From Saprospiraceae bacterium (GTDB taxonomy: Bacteria; Bacteroidota; Bacteroidia; Chitinophagales; Saprospiraceae), in contig JANQPA010000080.1 of NCBI GenBank assembly GCA_028285545.1, positions 1-64,000 of the forward strand: a DNA stretch of 64,000 nt, written 5' to 3'. A program made the translations under genes and the position numbers. The notes below the pieces were generated by a model. That model did not search any database. It was not told where the DNA came from and was given only the letters and a program-made list of their open reading frames with translations. Each line of letters opens with the position of its first letter. Position 1 is the stretch's first letter. Shown one piece after another: positions 55,150-63,638 of the stretch.

Positions 55150-57579
55150 TTAATTATTCAAATAGTCAATAATTTTCTGATGAAGAGATCTGGCTTTAGG
55201 TTCTCCAAGCCATTCCGCTGTTACCTTCATCCAATTATTTTTCTGGTATTTTTTCAGCCAAGTCTTTTTATCAGCATTATTGGCTTTTTGGGCGATTTCT
55301 AAAATCTTTTCTTCAATTTTTTTGTGATACTCTTTTGGAATCAAGCCTTCATTTGCTGCTTTTAATTTTTCAAGTTCTTCTTTTGAATAATGGAGATTAT
55401 TTATAAATTTTTTAATTATAGGTTCAAGACTCTCCTTAAATGCTCTTCTACTTTTTGGGTCTATTGAATCAAGGTTAGGCCCGCTCTGCTTGGCTTTCAA
55501 TCTTTCATTGGCTTCCCTATCAATTTTTTGCTCTCTTTTTATTTTATCTCTCTGTTCATGAAGTGCATTGATCAACTGCTGCTTTTTTTGGGATAATAGT
55601 GCTTCCAGTTTTGATTTATGCTGCTGGAAGTAATTGTTCAACTGCTTTTGATGATCCTTTTTCTGTTCAAAGATGGTTTGTTCCCTTTTGATTTTAGCAG
55701 CGGCATCCTTTATATCATTTGATGTAATTAAGCTTGGAACCGTTATAACACTAATTCCTTCCATTTTGGAGTAGGTGCTTAGTCCTTCTCTTCTTTTTTT
55801 TGCGGTTGCAAAATCCTGATCATCTAAATTCATATACTCCAGCAAGTTGTCTGAATCCTCATGTTCAGAAACCATAGTAAACAGTTCTCTGATATTTGAG
55901 GCTTGATTCCAATCTGTATCCAAGGAAGCAGACATAAAGGCTTCAAAAGTCGCCATGGCTCCTTTATATTCTTCAATATTTTCAAGAGATAATTTGACCT
56001 TACCATATCCTAATGGTTTGGCCATCCCCAGGGAGTGAAAAGCCTTATCATAATTGTGAAAACTAAGAGCGCTGATTAAAGCACCTAATTCCACTTTTTT
56101 CAGATTGTGATATTGAATGGAAAAAGTAAAAGTTGCTCCGGATTTTATGGGCTCAAATGCGGTAGTAATTTTATCTGGGTTTTTAACCTTTGAACTTGGC
56201 TTATTCTGAATGATGGTCTTCCCCATTCTTATTGGATATCTTTTCCAGCCAGCTATAGTAGCGTAATTCTCATTATAAGTATTGTATTTTCCGACTCGAT
56301 TGTTGCTTAATGATTGACGTACGTAGATGGGATAATAGGAAGCTTTTGGACTGGCAAGGACTTCGTTCTTTACTTCATCTACTTCAATTCCACTTTTTCC
56401 GAATGCATGACCAATATGCACACGTCCCTTCAAAGCTTTCAATTTCTCTTCTTCTTGGATGGTGTATCCAAAAATGGCTTCTGCCATATTAATGCCTTCA
56501 GTCTTTTGGCGATTGTTAATCATTTGTGATACGGAATGCCTATAAGCGAATTTGTATAGCAAGGAGAGTCCAATACTGGTAATTTCATTTCCAGATTTAT
56601 GATAAAAAACAGGAATTTTTTCGCCACGATTCAATTTATCTTTCATGAATTTCCAATCAATTGATTGTTCATCGTCCTTTTTATGGTTGAGGTAAGCCCA
56701 TTTCATATTTTGAATGACTTCAGGCTCATCATTCCAGGAATTACCGAAGTCAAAAGTATTCTTAGGGTCCCAAAAGATAAATTCATACACTTTTCCACTT
56801 GCTCTCTTATTTTTGCTTGAATTCGCCTTTTTCCTGGCATCAGGCTGACCAGTTAAAACTAGGGTTCCAATTTTATTATTTCCTATGAGACCTGATGAGT
56901 CTTTTTCCATTCCCTCCAGAGAATATTTTTCTCTATTATCTTTGCTGTTGGTTTTTTTTGGAATTAAAGCTACTTCCAATCTTGGATGGGGAGATTCTAA
57001 TTGGTCATATTTAAACCTGGCTGATTTATGTTCATCATTATTTGCATCAAAATTAAAGCCTGGCTCGCCTTGGGTGAAAAATGAATAAAAATCGATTTGT
57101 GGCTTTGGGTTTAATTTTGCAAGTTCCTTTATATGAATCCTGCCCGGCACTCCACATTCCTCTATATGATATTCTCCATTCGAATCTCGATACAGCCAAC
57201 CAGATTCTGCTGTTTTGGAGATTTCAGATACATTATATAAATGTTTATTGTGAAAATCTCTATAGGCGAATCGATGATCATTGACCATTTTCATTTTAGA
57301 AAAAGTCATAATTTCCATCACCGATCGAATCATTCCTTTCAGGGAAGAACCTGGAATGAAAAATTCTTTATTCGCTGTTTGACAAAATAATTGGGTTTTG
57401 TCTCTGACCTTTTTGCCATCGCGAATAAATAATGGACTATGCGTGGTCAATGTAACCTCGATCGTTCCGGATTCTCCATCTTCAAAGGGAATATCATGAC
57501 TAATGTGTTCAGCCCAATATGGTGTAACGACTTTATCATTAAGGGGAACAAAATTATAGGGTGCTTTTATAATGGACAT
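55150..57579 (-). CDS. Large Cas7-type RAMP, TIGR03986-like, with helical C-terminal tail
   Basis: 809 residues. RAMP features: THSPLFIRDGK (~47-55), glycine loop FIPGSSLKGMI (~75-84), and a second G-rich turn KPLGYGKVKLS (~520). A large inserted region between these (~130-420) makes it the Cas7-insert type found in type III-D. After ~560 comes a Lys/Glu/Gln-rich, probably coiled-coil tail of ~250 residues (EQKKDHQKQLNNYFQQ, LLSQKKQQLIN). In III-D complexes this subunit sits at the crRNA 3' end; that placement is inference. Confidence 0.8.
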   Translation of the reverse strand: MSIIKAPYNFVPLNDKVVTPYWAEHISHDIPFEDGESGTIEVTLTTHSPLFIRDGKKVRDKTQLFCQTANKEFFIPGSSLKGMIRSVMEIMTFSKMKMVNDHRFAYRDFHNKHLYNVSEISKTAESGWLYRDSNGEYHIEECGVPGRIHIKELAKLNPKPQIDFYSFFTQGEPGFNFDANNDEHKSARFKYDQLESPHPRLEVALIPKKTNSKDNREKYSLEGMEKDSSGLIGNNKIGTLVLTGQPDARKKANSSKNKRASGKVYEFIFWDPKNTFDFGNSWNDEPEVIQNMKWAYLNHKKDDEQSIDWKFMKDKLNRGEKIPVFYHKSGNEITSIGLSLLYKFAYRHSVSQMINNRQKTEGINMAEAIFGYTIQEEEKLKALKGRVHIGHAFGKSGIEVDEVKNEVLASPKASYYPIYVRQSLSNNRVGKYNTYNENYATIAGWKRYPIRMGKTIIQNKPSSKVKNPDKITTAFEPIKSGATFTFSIQYHNLKKVELGALISALSFHNYDKAFHSLGMAKPLGYGKVKLSLENIEEYKGAMATFEAFMSASLDTDWNQASNIRELFTMVSEHEDSDNLLEYMNLDDQDFATAKKRREGLSTYSKMEGISVITVPSLITSNDIKDAAAKIKREQTIFEQKKDHQKQLNNYFQQHKSKLEALLSQKKQQLINALHEQRDKIKREQKIDREANERLKAKQSGPNLDSIDPKSRRAFKESLEPIIKKFINNLHYSKEELEKLKAANEGLIPKEYHKKIEEKILEIAQKANNADKKTWLKKYQKNNWMKVTAEWLGEPKARSLHQKIIDYLNN

Positions 57580-57591
57580 GCTTCATTATTT

Positions 57592-58011
57592 TTAATTGGT
57601 AAAACCGGCAAATACAGATAAAAGAGGTCTTTTGACCAGCAAGCCCTCAAGGAGAGGATCTTTTTCGGCTTGCCAGATTTCCAGCATTTTAAAATTATAT
57701 TTTTCAGCTATACCTTTAAAATGCTTTTCGACGATACTAAACTCATCTGTCTGAAAATCTTTTAAGTTAATTTGTGCAATTTTGTATTGCCCATCTATAT
57801 GCCTAACACTAAGGCCAATTTGATTTTTGGTATCGTACAGGTTGGCTTCAATTATGAAGGGAAGTCCATTTTGTGAATCCAATAATTCTTGTTTAAAAGA
57901 TCTAATGTCTTTTAATAGCATTGGATCATGAGCATCGGAATACCAGTAATAGCCCTCAAAAGATTCTTCCGGAATGTCTTTTATATTGATTTCCTTATCC
58001 ATTGTTTTCAT
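57592..58011 (-). CDS. csx19: Csx19 (TIGR03984-like), type III-D subunit
   Basis: 139 residues. Opening FEGYYWYSDAHDPMLL and the strand FIIEANLYDTKNQIGLSVRHIDGQYKIAQINL match the Csx19/TIGR03984 pattern, found only with type III-D systems. It overlaps the end of the cas7-2x gene by 17 bp. A start at Met4 is also possible. Csx19 has no known enzymatic role and is a complex subunit. Confidence 0.75.
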   Translation of the reverse strand: MKTMDKEINIKDIPEESFEGYYWYSDAHDPMLLKDIRSFKQELLDSQNGLPFIIEANLYDTKNQIGLSVRHIDGQYKIAQINLKDFQTDEFSIVEKHFKGIAEKYNFKMLEIWQAEKDPLLEGLLVKRPLLSVFAGFTN

Positions 58012-59716
58012 TTTTTATGGTGTAAGTGCCTTCAAAAATGCCATGTCCTTTGGTGGTATTTCCTCCTAGGGCAAGTTTTCCTTTAACCAAATCATTTAAA
58101 GTAAGTTCCCAGGCTTCTTTTATCTTGCCTGATGACAGAATAGAATTTTTTACGAGAATATTAAAGTTGATTGGATTAGAATATTGAATAACTCGTTCTT
58201 CAAATAATGCACCATCAATGGCTCCTCCTGTGAATCGATCAATGGCTACATGATTAAAGGTTTTTTCGGTAACATTCTTTTTGGGAAGATAGATATCTGG
58301 GATGATTACTTTTCCACGTAATCCTATTTCTTCTTTATTATCATTATCCTTTGCGCATCCGAATAATTCTTTGACTGCCGCATTATTCTCTCCCACTGGA
58401 AAATCACTTTGATTCGTTCCTTTTTGGACTCCGGTTTCTATATTTTCTATGAAATAACTCCAGTTGTCCAAGTTTTCTAAACTCCAGGAATTGATTACTT
58501 TTTCCCACCGTTCCCACTCAGATGAATTTGAAGCATAATTCATTTCCTTGATTTCCACTCCCAATTGTAAAAAATTGATAGCCTCCTCAACATTAAGTAA
58601 TGGAGTATCATCAAAATTTAGCTCGTTATTTAAACCATCAATCGTTTGGCCTGTCAGTTTGTTATAGTGAAAAGCCACTCTGTGAGAAAGAGCACCTTTA
58701 ATTGCTGTGGCCGGTATAATATAGTCACTTTCTTCCCCATCTATTAATTCTGCTTGCCCAATTGACCAATCAAAATAACCTTCTCTTTTTGAAGTTTGAT
58801 TCACCCAGTCAATTTGTTCGCTTTCTTTTATGGCTTTAATTCGCTTTTCAGTATCTGTTTCTTTGACTGGTGGAGTATATTTTGCTTCTACTTGACCAGA
58901 ACCCAAAAGAATAAAGTTTTTAGGTGTAATATTTAGCTCATATTTTACCCAATCATTGTGAAGGTCAAAACTTGAATTTTTTTCATTCTTAAGCTTAACA
59001 GGAAAATTAGAGTTTAGAGAACTAGATTTGTTAAGGTATGTTCTTAAATCATCTTCATCCTTTAAATCCAAAGTAGCCTGTTTTATATCTATCACTTTTA
59101 ATTTACCATAACCATTGCGTGTTCCTGCCCCAATTCTAAAATATGGGCTTTTAAGAATTTGGAGTAATTTATTAAACTGAACAGCCGATTTCCCGTCATC
59201 CTTGAGTTCTACTTCAAATACAAATCGGGTGCCTCTAAGGACAAGTTGATTTCTATATTTGTTACGATCCTTAGCCACCCCTTTATGTGTAATACGAACA
59301 TGATCTCTTTCAGGTAAATTTTGTAATGCCTTGTAGTAGGGCTTAGAAAAATCAATTTTTTCTAAGCCCTCATGCACTTTTTTTCCATCAGGTGATAATA
59401 AATGAGCAGAGCTAAATATTAAGCGACTTCCTTGCCCCTCCTTATGATCTTGATTTTTTGGCTTATCCTTTTCGTGATAACCAAAAAGTTGTTTTATTAC
59501 ATCAGGTTCTTTCTTTTTGGAATCATCTCCATTCATATAGTGTCGCAGAACCCCTGCCAGGCTTGACCCAGGTATATAGGGAAGGTCATTATAGTCTTTT
59601 ACAACTAGTTTTTCATTTTCAAATCCAAAACGACCGGAGCCAACAGTTAATGGAGAACTTGCTTCAATGGTAACTCTTGCGATGTGCCGAAGAGGATGAT
59701 TTATTTCATTTTTCAT
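57995..59716 (-). CDS. Double-RAMP Cas7-2x protein (Csm3-like fusion)
   Basis: 573 residues with two Cas7 modules: module 1 has YIPGSSLAGVLRHYM (~47-60) and G-rich GAGTRNGYGKLK (~202); module 2 has IIPATAIKGALSHR (~335) and GGNTTKGHGIF (~555). This Cas7-2x layout is typical of type III-D2. In Csm3 the target-cleaving Asp lies a few residues before the PYIPGSS loop; in module 1 that region reads GFENEKLVVKD, so its active site may be altered. Cleavage activity must be tested by alignment. Confidence 0.85.
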   Translation of the reverse strand: MKNEINHPLRHIARVTIEASSPLTVGSGRFGFENEKLVVKDYNDLPYIPGSSLAGVLRHYMNGDDSKKKEPDVIKQLFGYHEKDKPKNQDHKEGQGSRLIFSSAHLLSPDGKKVHEGLEKIDFSKPYYKALQNLPERDHVRITHKGVAKDRNKYRNQLVLRGTRFVFEVELKDDGKSAVQFNKLLQILKSPYFRIGAGTRNGYGKLKVIDIKQATLDLKDEDDLRTYLNKSSSLNSNFPVKLKNEKNSSFDLHNDWVKYELNITPKNFILLGSGQVEAKYTPPVKETDTEKRIKAIKESEQIDWVNQTSKREGYFDWSIGQAELIDGEESDYIIPATAIKGALSHRVAFHYNKLTGQTIDGLNNELNFDDTPLLNVEEAINFLQLGVEIKEMNYASNSSEWERWEKVINSWSLENLDNWSYFIENIETGVQKGTNQSDFPVGENNAAVKELFGCAKDNDNKEEIGLRGKVIIPDIYLPKKNVTEKTFNHVAIDRFTGGAIDGALFEERVIQYSNPINFNILVKNSILSSGKIKEAWELTLNDLVKGKLALGGNTTKGHGIFEGTYTIKNENNG

Positions 59717-59717
59717 A

Positions 59718-61181
59718 TTAATTGTCGCCTTTTAATTGTGCCATTAAAGAAGCCAGTTTGGCCAAATAACTTACCCTATCATAAGGAGGAATTATAGCCA
59801 GGGAATGCTTTAATAACTGTTCTTTTTTCGTATTCCATTGGCTTTTTGCCTGGCCACTATGGACAAATCCTATTTTTTCATCAAACAAAAGGAAATCTAG
59901 TAACTCGGGTTTTTCAATATTTTTTGAGATATTCCGAATTTGCCCCCACTGACTAGAATTAATATTCTTAAATTCATTTTCATTTTCCGAAATAAATTCA
60001 TTTATCCACTTATCCATTTTATTTTCTGAATTCAGGGATTTCTTTTTCTGCTCGATGAATGCCAGGAGGGGGTGATCATTTGGATTTAATATTGGAGACT
60101 CAACCAGAGTACTTTCTTTGCCTGGCTTTTGAAACTTCCAGCCAAGGGCTGAATTATCTTTATTATTTTGATCTTCAGTAGATCTAATTTGAGGCATCAG
60201 AAAACTGGGGTTCAATAAAACTTGTCCAAAACCCTCAGATCGATGGCTTCCTATTCCCATTTTATACTCCTCATATGAAAGAGATTCTTTGAGTTGAACT
60301 ACAAAAACAGACCCTTTTTCTATGATGAACCTATCTTGATTAGGTTGATGTCTTTTCTTATTCCATGTCTGATATTTTCGCGTTTTAATTTTTGATTTTT
60401 CCCATAAGATTGTAGAATCCTTTGGTAATTTTAAGTCCTTTAAGCTAGGTCGGGTGGTATAATTCCCATTTTGATCTACAAAACATAAATTACTATATGC
60501 ATACAGGTAGGCTTCTCCAGATTGAGCAGTAGACTGATCAAAAGATATGTCTCGGTTAAATTCTTCGATAATTACTAAGCCATATTGGGAAGACTTAGAT
60601 CTCCCCATTCTTTTTCGTCCCAGCAAATGTTCCTTTATAATTTGGATGTATGAATCATCATCAAAATCTATATATCCCACCCACTCTGAGCCTTTGGGTA
60701 AGGCAAAATAGCCATACATCTGTTTGTCCATGGATCGGTAATTTTCACGATCATAGGCTGATTTAATAGAAAAATTTTGATCTACCTTGGTAATTTTTCT
60801 GTCTAAAGTGAAGTATTTGTCTTTTACAGATTCATATATATCCAGGTCTTCAATTTTAATGGAAGGATCGAATTTATGGAAAAGCTTAATTTCATCAAAG
60901 TCCCGACTTTTTTTGGGGTATATCCAATTGAGGGGAGCTTTATAGCTTAATTGTTCATCAATAAGAAGATGTGCATCTCCAAACCTTACTTTCCCATAGT
61001 GAAAAATATCTAAGGTTTGAGAAGCTATTTGGGGCGACATATCATAAATTTCCTTCGCTAATATTCCTAAGAATTTTGATCCGGGAATATAATCCAAGGA
61101 TTGATAAAAGCCTTCATTGGCTGGACTTGAACTCAACACCAAATCGCTTTGAAGAATACATTTTATTCCTAATCTTATCAT
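59718..61181 (-). CDS. csx10: Csx10 (Cas5-like) type III-D RAMP, possibly with Cas11-like C-terminus
   Basis: 487 residues. Cas5/RAMP features: YIPGSKFLGILAKEI (~31-45), VRFGDAHLLID, and G-rich GIGSHRSEGFGQVLL (~305-320). The C-terminal ~110 residues are helical (SSQWGQIRNISKNIEKPELLDF) and could correspond to the Cas11 small subunit, which is otherwise not seen as a gene. It is separated by 2 bp from the gene before and by 1 bp from cas7-2x. In cyanobacterial III-D2, Cas7, Cas5 and Cas11 are fused; here they appear split after Cas7. Confidence 0.83.
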   Translation of the reverse strand: MIRLGIKCILQSDLVLSSSPANEGFYQSLDYIPGSKFLGILAKEIYDMSPQIASQTLDIFHYGKVRFGDAHLLIDEQLSYKAPLNWIYPKKSRDFDEIKLFHKFDPSIKIEDLDIYESVKDKYFTLDRKITKVDQNFSIKSAYDRENYRSMDKQMYGYFALPKGSEWVGYIDFDDDSYIQIIKEHLLGRKRMGRSKSSQYGLVIIEEFNRDISFDQSTAQSGEAYLYAYSNLCFVDQNGNYTTRPSLKDLKLPKDSTILWEKSKIKTRKYQTWNKKRHQPNQDRFIIEKGSVFVVQLKESLSYEEYKMGIGSHRSEGFGQVLLNPSFLMPQIRSTEDQNNKDNSALGWKFQKPGKESTLVESPILNPNDHPLLAFIEQKKKSLNSENKMDKWINEFISENENEFKNINSSQWGQIRNISKNIEKPELLDFLLFDEKIGFVHSGQAKSQWNTKKEQLLKHSLAIIPPYDRVSYLAKLASLMAQLKGDN

Positions 61182-61183
61182 AA

Positions 61184-61765
61184 TTATTCATTCTTTTTAA
61201 GTAGAAATTGGCATCGTCCTAAGCCACGAGTTCGATAACTTCCCATTTGTTTAATTCCTTTTAAACACTGCTCCAAAAATTCGAGATAGTATTCATTCAA
61301 AGGGAAATCAAGGATTTCCGCTTCCAAGGTCATAGGAACAGTTACTTCTATTTGCCGAAGGGATTCATCTTTTGCCTGGCCATTTCTGTCAATGGCTGTA
61401 GAGACTAAGTGATCAAAAAGTAAATGAGAATCTTCTTTTGAGATATTAGCTGATATATGAACGGGTAATTCGGCATTGCTAAAAAAACTACTTTGCTTAT
61501 CATAATTAAAGGAACCATCCTTAGGGCCGAAAACTTCGGTGATAAATTCTTGAACAGCTTCTTGTTGATCTTTGTATAAAATAGGCAAATAAAGCTCTGC
61601 TGCTTCTCTAAGGAGCCCCTTTAATGTTTTACCAGGTATAAAAGGCAAAAAGTTATTATTTTTTTCTATTCTAATAGCTGTAGTATTCGAATCTGGACCG
61701 CCACTAAGTCCTGAACCACAATGCCAATAATTGAAAAATGTAATATTGTATTTGATAGAAGCCAT
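61184..61765 (-). CDS. cas7: Cas7 (Csm3/Cmr4-like) RAMP
   Basis: 193 residues. Gly-loop FIPGKTLKGLLREAAELY (~37-54) and C-terminal GSYRTRGLGRCQFLL (~174-188). Asp25 in SGLSGGPDSNTTAIRI aligns with the Csm3 target-cleaving Asp (GGVDSP), so it is probably an active ribonuclease site. It is 10 bp after cas10 and 2 bp before csx10. Confidence 0.88.
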   Translation of the reverse strand: MASIKYNITFFNYWHCGSGLSGGPDSNTTAIRIEKNNNFLPFIPGKTLKGLLREAAELYLPILYKDQQEAVQEFITEVFGPKDGSFNYDKQSSFFSNAELPVHISANISKEDSHLLFDHLVSTAIDRNGQAKDESLRQIEVTVPMTLEAEILDFPLNEYYLEFLEQCLKGIKQMGSYRTRGLGRCQFLLKKNE

Positions 61766-61775
61766 ATAGGTATTT

Positions 61776-63299
61776 TTATAAACTGGCTAGATTAATTATA
61801 TCGTATATATGAGTGTGATGTAACTGATTTTTGCTTTTTGGTTTCAAAGGTCTGTAATTAGGAAAAGGATTATTAAGACCTAGTTTTTGTTCATATTTTG
61901 GATTTACCTGGATGATCCTGTCCAAAAGCTGATTTGCACTTTCAGTACTAATTTTCAGCTCGGTTAACCATTCCCGGAGATTACCTTTTGGTGCATCAGT
62001 TTTTTTAATTTCTTTTAGCCATTTTTTTAGTTGGTCTATGGAATGGTAGGGAATCCCTTCAATGTTATTTAGGAAATATGGACTATTATTCAACTGAATG
62101 TCTTCTTCTGGAATACTTAACGATCCCTCTAGGAGATCATCATATTCACCTACAAATGAAGATTGAACTTTATGAAAAGCTAAACAACTTGGTGCTCCTT
62201 CTTCATCAATAGACCTGGCGGTGTTTTTGGCATAATCACATAAACTGTTGGAAAGGTTTGTAGCATAGTGAAATGGATAATGGTGCTTTATATAAGATAT
62301 TCCAGCACAAGCATTCATTCCTTGATTCAATTGACTAAGATTAAATTTTTGAGCTAATGGACTAAATAAAAGTTTTGTTTGCTCTTCGAAAGATTTAAGA
62401 AAAATAGCAGTGAATTCTAGAGCCAGATTTCCACGAATGATCAAGCTCAAATCATCTCCTCCTAGGATTATTGGGCGCAAAGGAATATAACAAGCCTGTG
62501 TATTTGTCTTATCTATTTCATAAACAGGTTTTGCAACTGTTTCGAATGCGATTTTTACTGCCGTGCTTGTGGCCTCTTCTAGAATAGTTGAAAAATCCCT
62601 TAAAAATGGAATTAGATCTTTGGGATGGCTATCTGATAATGTTTTGAGTAGTTCCTGAATTAATTTACCTAGCCCGTTCCCATCAGCATGAATAACAGCC
62701 AGCCAACCGCTGTCATTTCCAGGGGGCAGAAGATCCTCAAAATCTTTTGAAAAGGCATTCCTCAAAGAAGATGTATTCTCAATAAATTTTTCAAATAAGA
62801 GACTATCTGAATGACTAGCAGCAATCTTAGCATATTGGCTTTCATCCACTTCTTCTCCGGAAATCTTTTTATAAAGTGGACCTCCAGTTCTGACTGACCG
62901 ATCGGCAATCATTAAGCCTGGATTATGAGGGGTGATAGGTATGTTTTTTTGTATTTCAAGGCGTTTTTCTAACTCGTTCCAGTTTTGTAGAGTCATGTCA
63001 CCTTTTAACTTAACTGCTGCTTGAGAAAAGGAAACACCAGGAAGCTTTTTATTGATTTCTATTGCTAAGTTCAGTACAAAATCCTGTAGACTTCTTTCAT
63101 CGTCAAAAATATAACGCACTCTTCCTGCAGCACTTTGGACTAATTTCTCCGGTTTATAATAAGAACCGAGCTGCTCAATAAAACCGTCTTTGCAGATATA
63201 ATCAACCAATTCGCTGGCACCGATTATCTCCTTTAGCTTACCGGTTTGAAAAATGTAGGATTGGATGCTGTTGATGTTGAATCCGTATAGATAGGGCAT
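61776..63299 (-). CDS. cas10: Cas10 (type III-D), HD-less, with GGDD palm
   Basis: 507 residues, shorter than most Cas10. It begins directly with the first palm domain (FNINSIQSYIFQTGKLKEIIGASELVDYI), so the N-terminal HD nuclease is missing. The second palm has GGDD at residues 280-283 (IILGGDDLSLIIRG) with VIHADGNGLGKLI upstream as a metal-binding strand. This is the cyclic-oligoadenylate synthase site, predicted active. It heads the operon. Upstream is a 339-bp region shared with a divergent gene. Confidence 0.95.
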   Translation of the reverse strand: MPYLYGFNINSIQSYIFQTGKLKEIIGASELVDYICKDGFIEQLGSYYKPEKLVQSAAGRVRYIFDDERSLQDFVLNLAIEINKKLPGVSFSQAAVKLKGDMTLQNWNELEKRLEIQKNIPITPHNPGLMIADRSVRTGGPLYKKISGEEVDESQYAKIAASHSDSLLFEKFIENTSSLRNAFSKDFEDLLPPGNDSGWLAVIHADGNGLGKLIQELLKTLSDSHPKDLIPFLRDFSTILEEATSTAVKIAFETVAKPVYEIDKTNTQACYIPLRPIILGGDDLSLIIRGNLALEFTAIFLKSFEEQTKLLFSPLAQKFNLSQLNQGMNACAGISYIKHHYPFHYATNLSNSLCDYAKNTARSIDEEGAPSCLAFHKVQSSFVGEYDDLLEGSLSIPEEDIQLNNSPYFLNNIEGIPYHSIDQLKKWLKEIKKTDAPKGNLREWLTELKISTESANQLLDRIIQVNPKYEQKLGLNNPFPNYRPLKPKSKNQLHHTHIYDIINLASL

Positions 63300-63638
63300 T
63301 CTCGTATGGGTTTAGTTAATAAAGATGGTGTCCAAAAAATTAAACTAATAGCAACAAATTTTTGAATTTTTTTGAGGAATCAAGTTATTTTGGAAACAAA
63401 TGCAGAGAAGAATTACTAAGAGGATCTCATAGATAAGGAAAAAGTACATAACTGGATGAATTGGGCTTTGTTTAAAAATTTCGGGCTCATTCCAAACTTA
63501 ATAATTATGTTTTGAAATTGCAATTTTTTTGATTTGTGTATTTGGTAAGAGTTTAAATATTCCAAATTTTGAGGATATTTACACCTGCTACCTTTTTCCA
63601 AATACATTAAAAATTTTTAAAAACTAAACCTGAATGTT
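63300..63638. other. Divergent promoter region of the cas operon and the EAD gene
   Basis: 339 bp, AT-rich, no gene supported. It must contain the promoters of cas10 (minus) and of the gene at 63639 (plus). No operator was recognised. Confidence 0.5.

Noticed and set aside
61776-63299. HD nuclease domain in Cas10
   Set aside because: The protein starts directly with the palm domain, and no HD motif is present in the first 100 residues.
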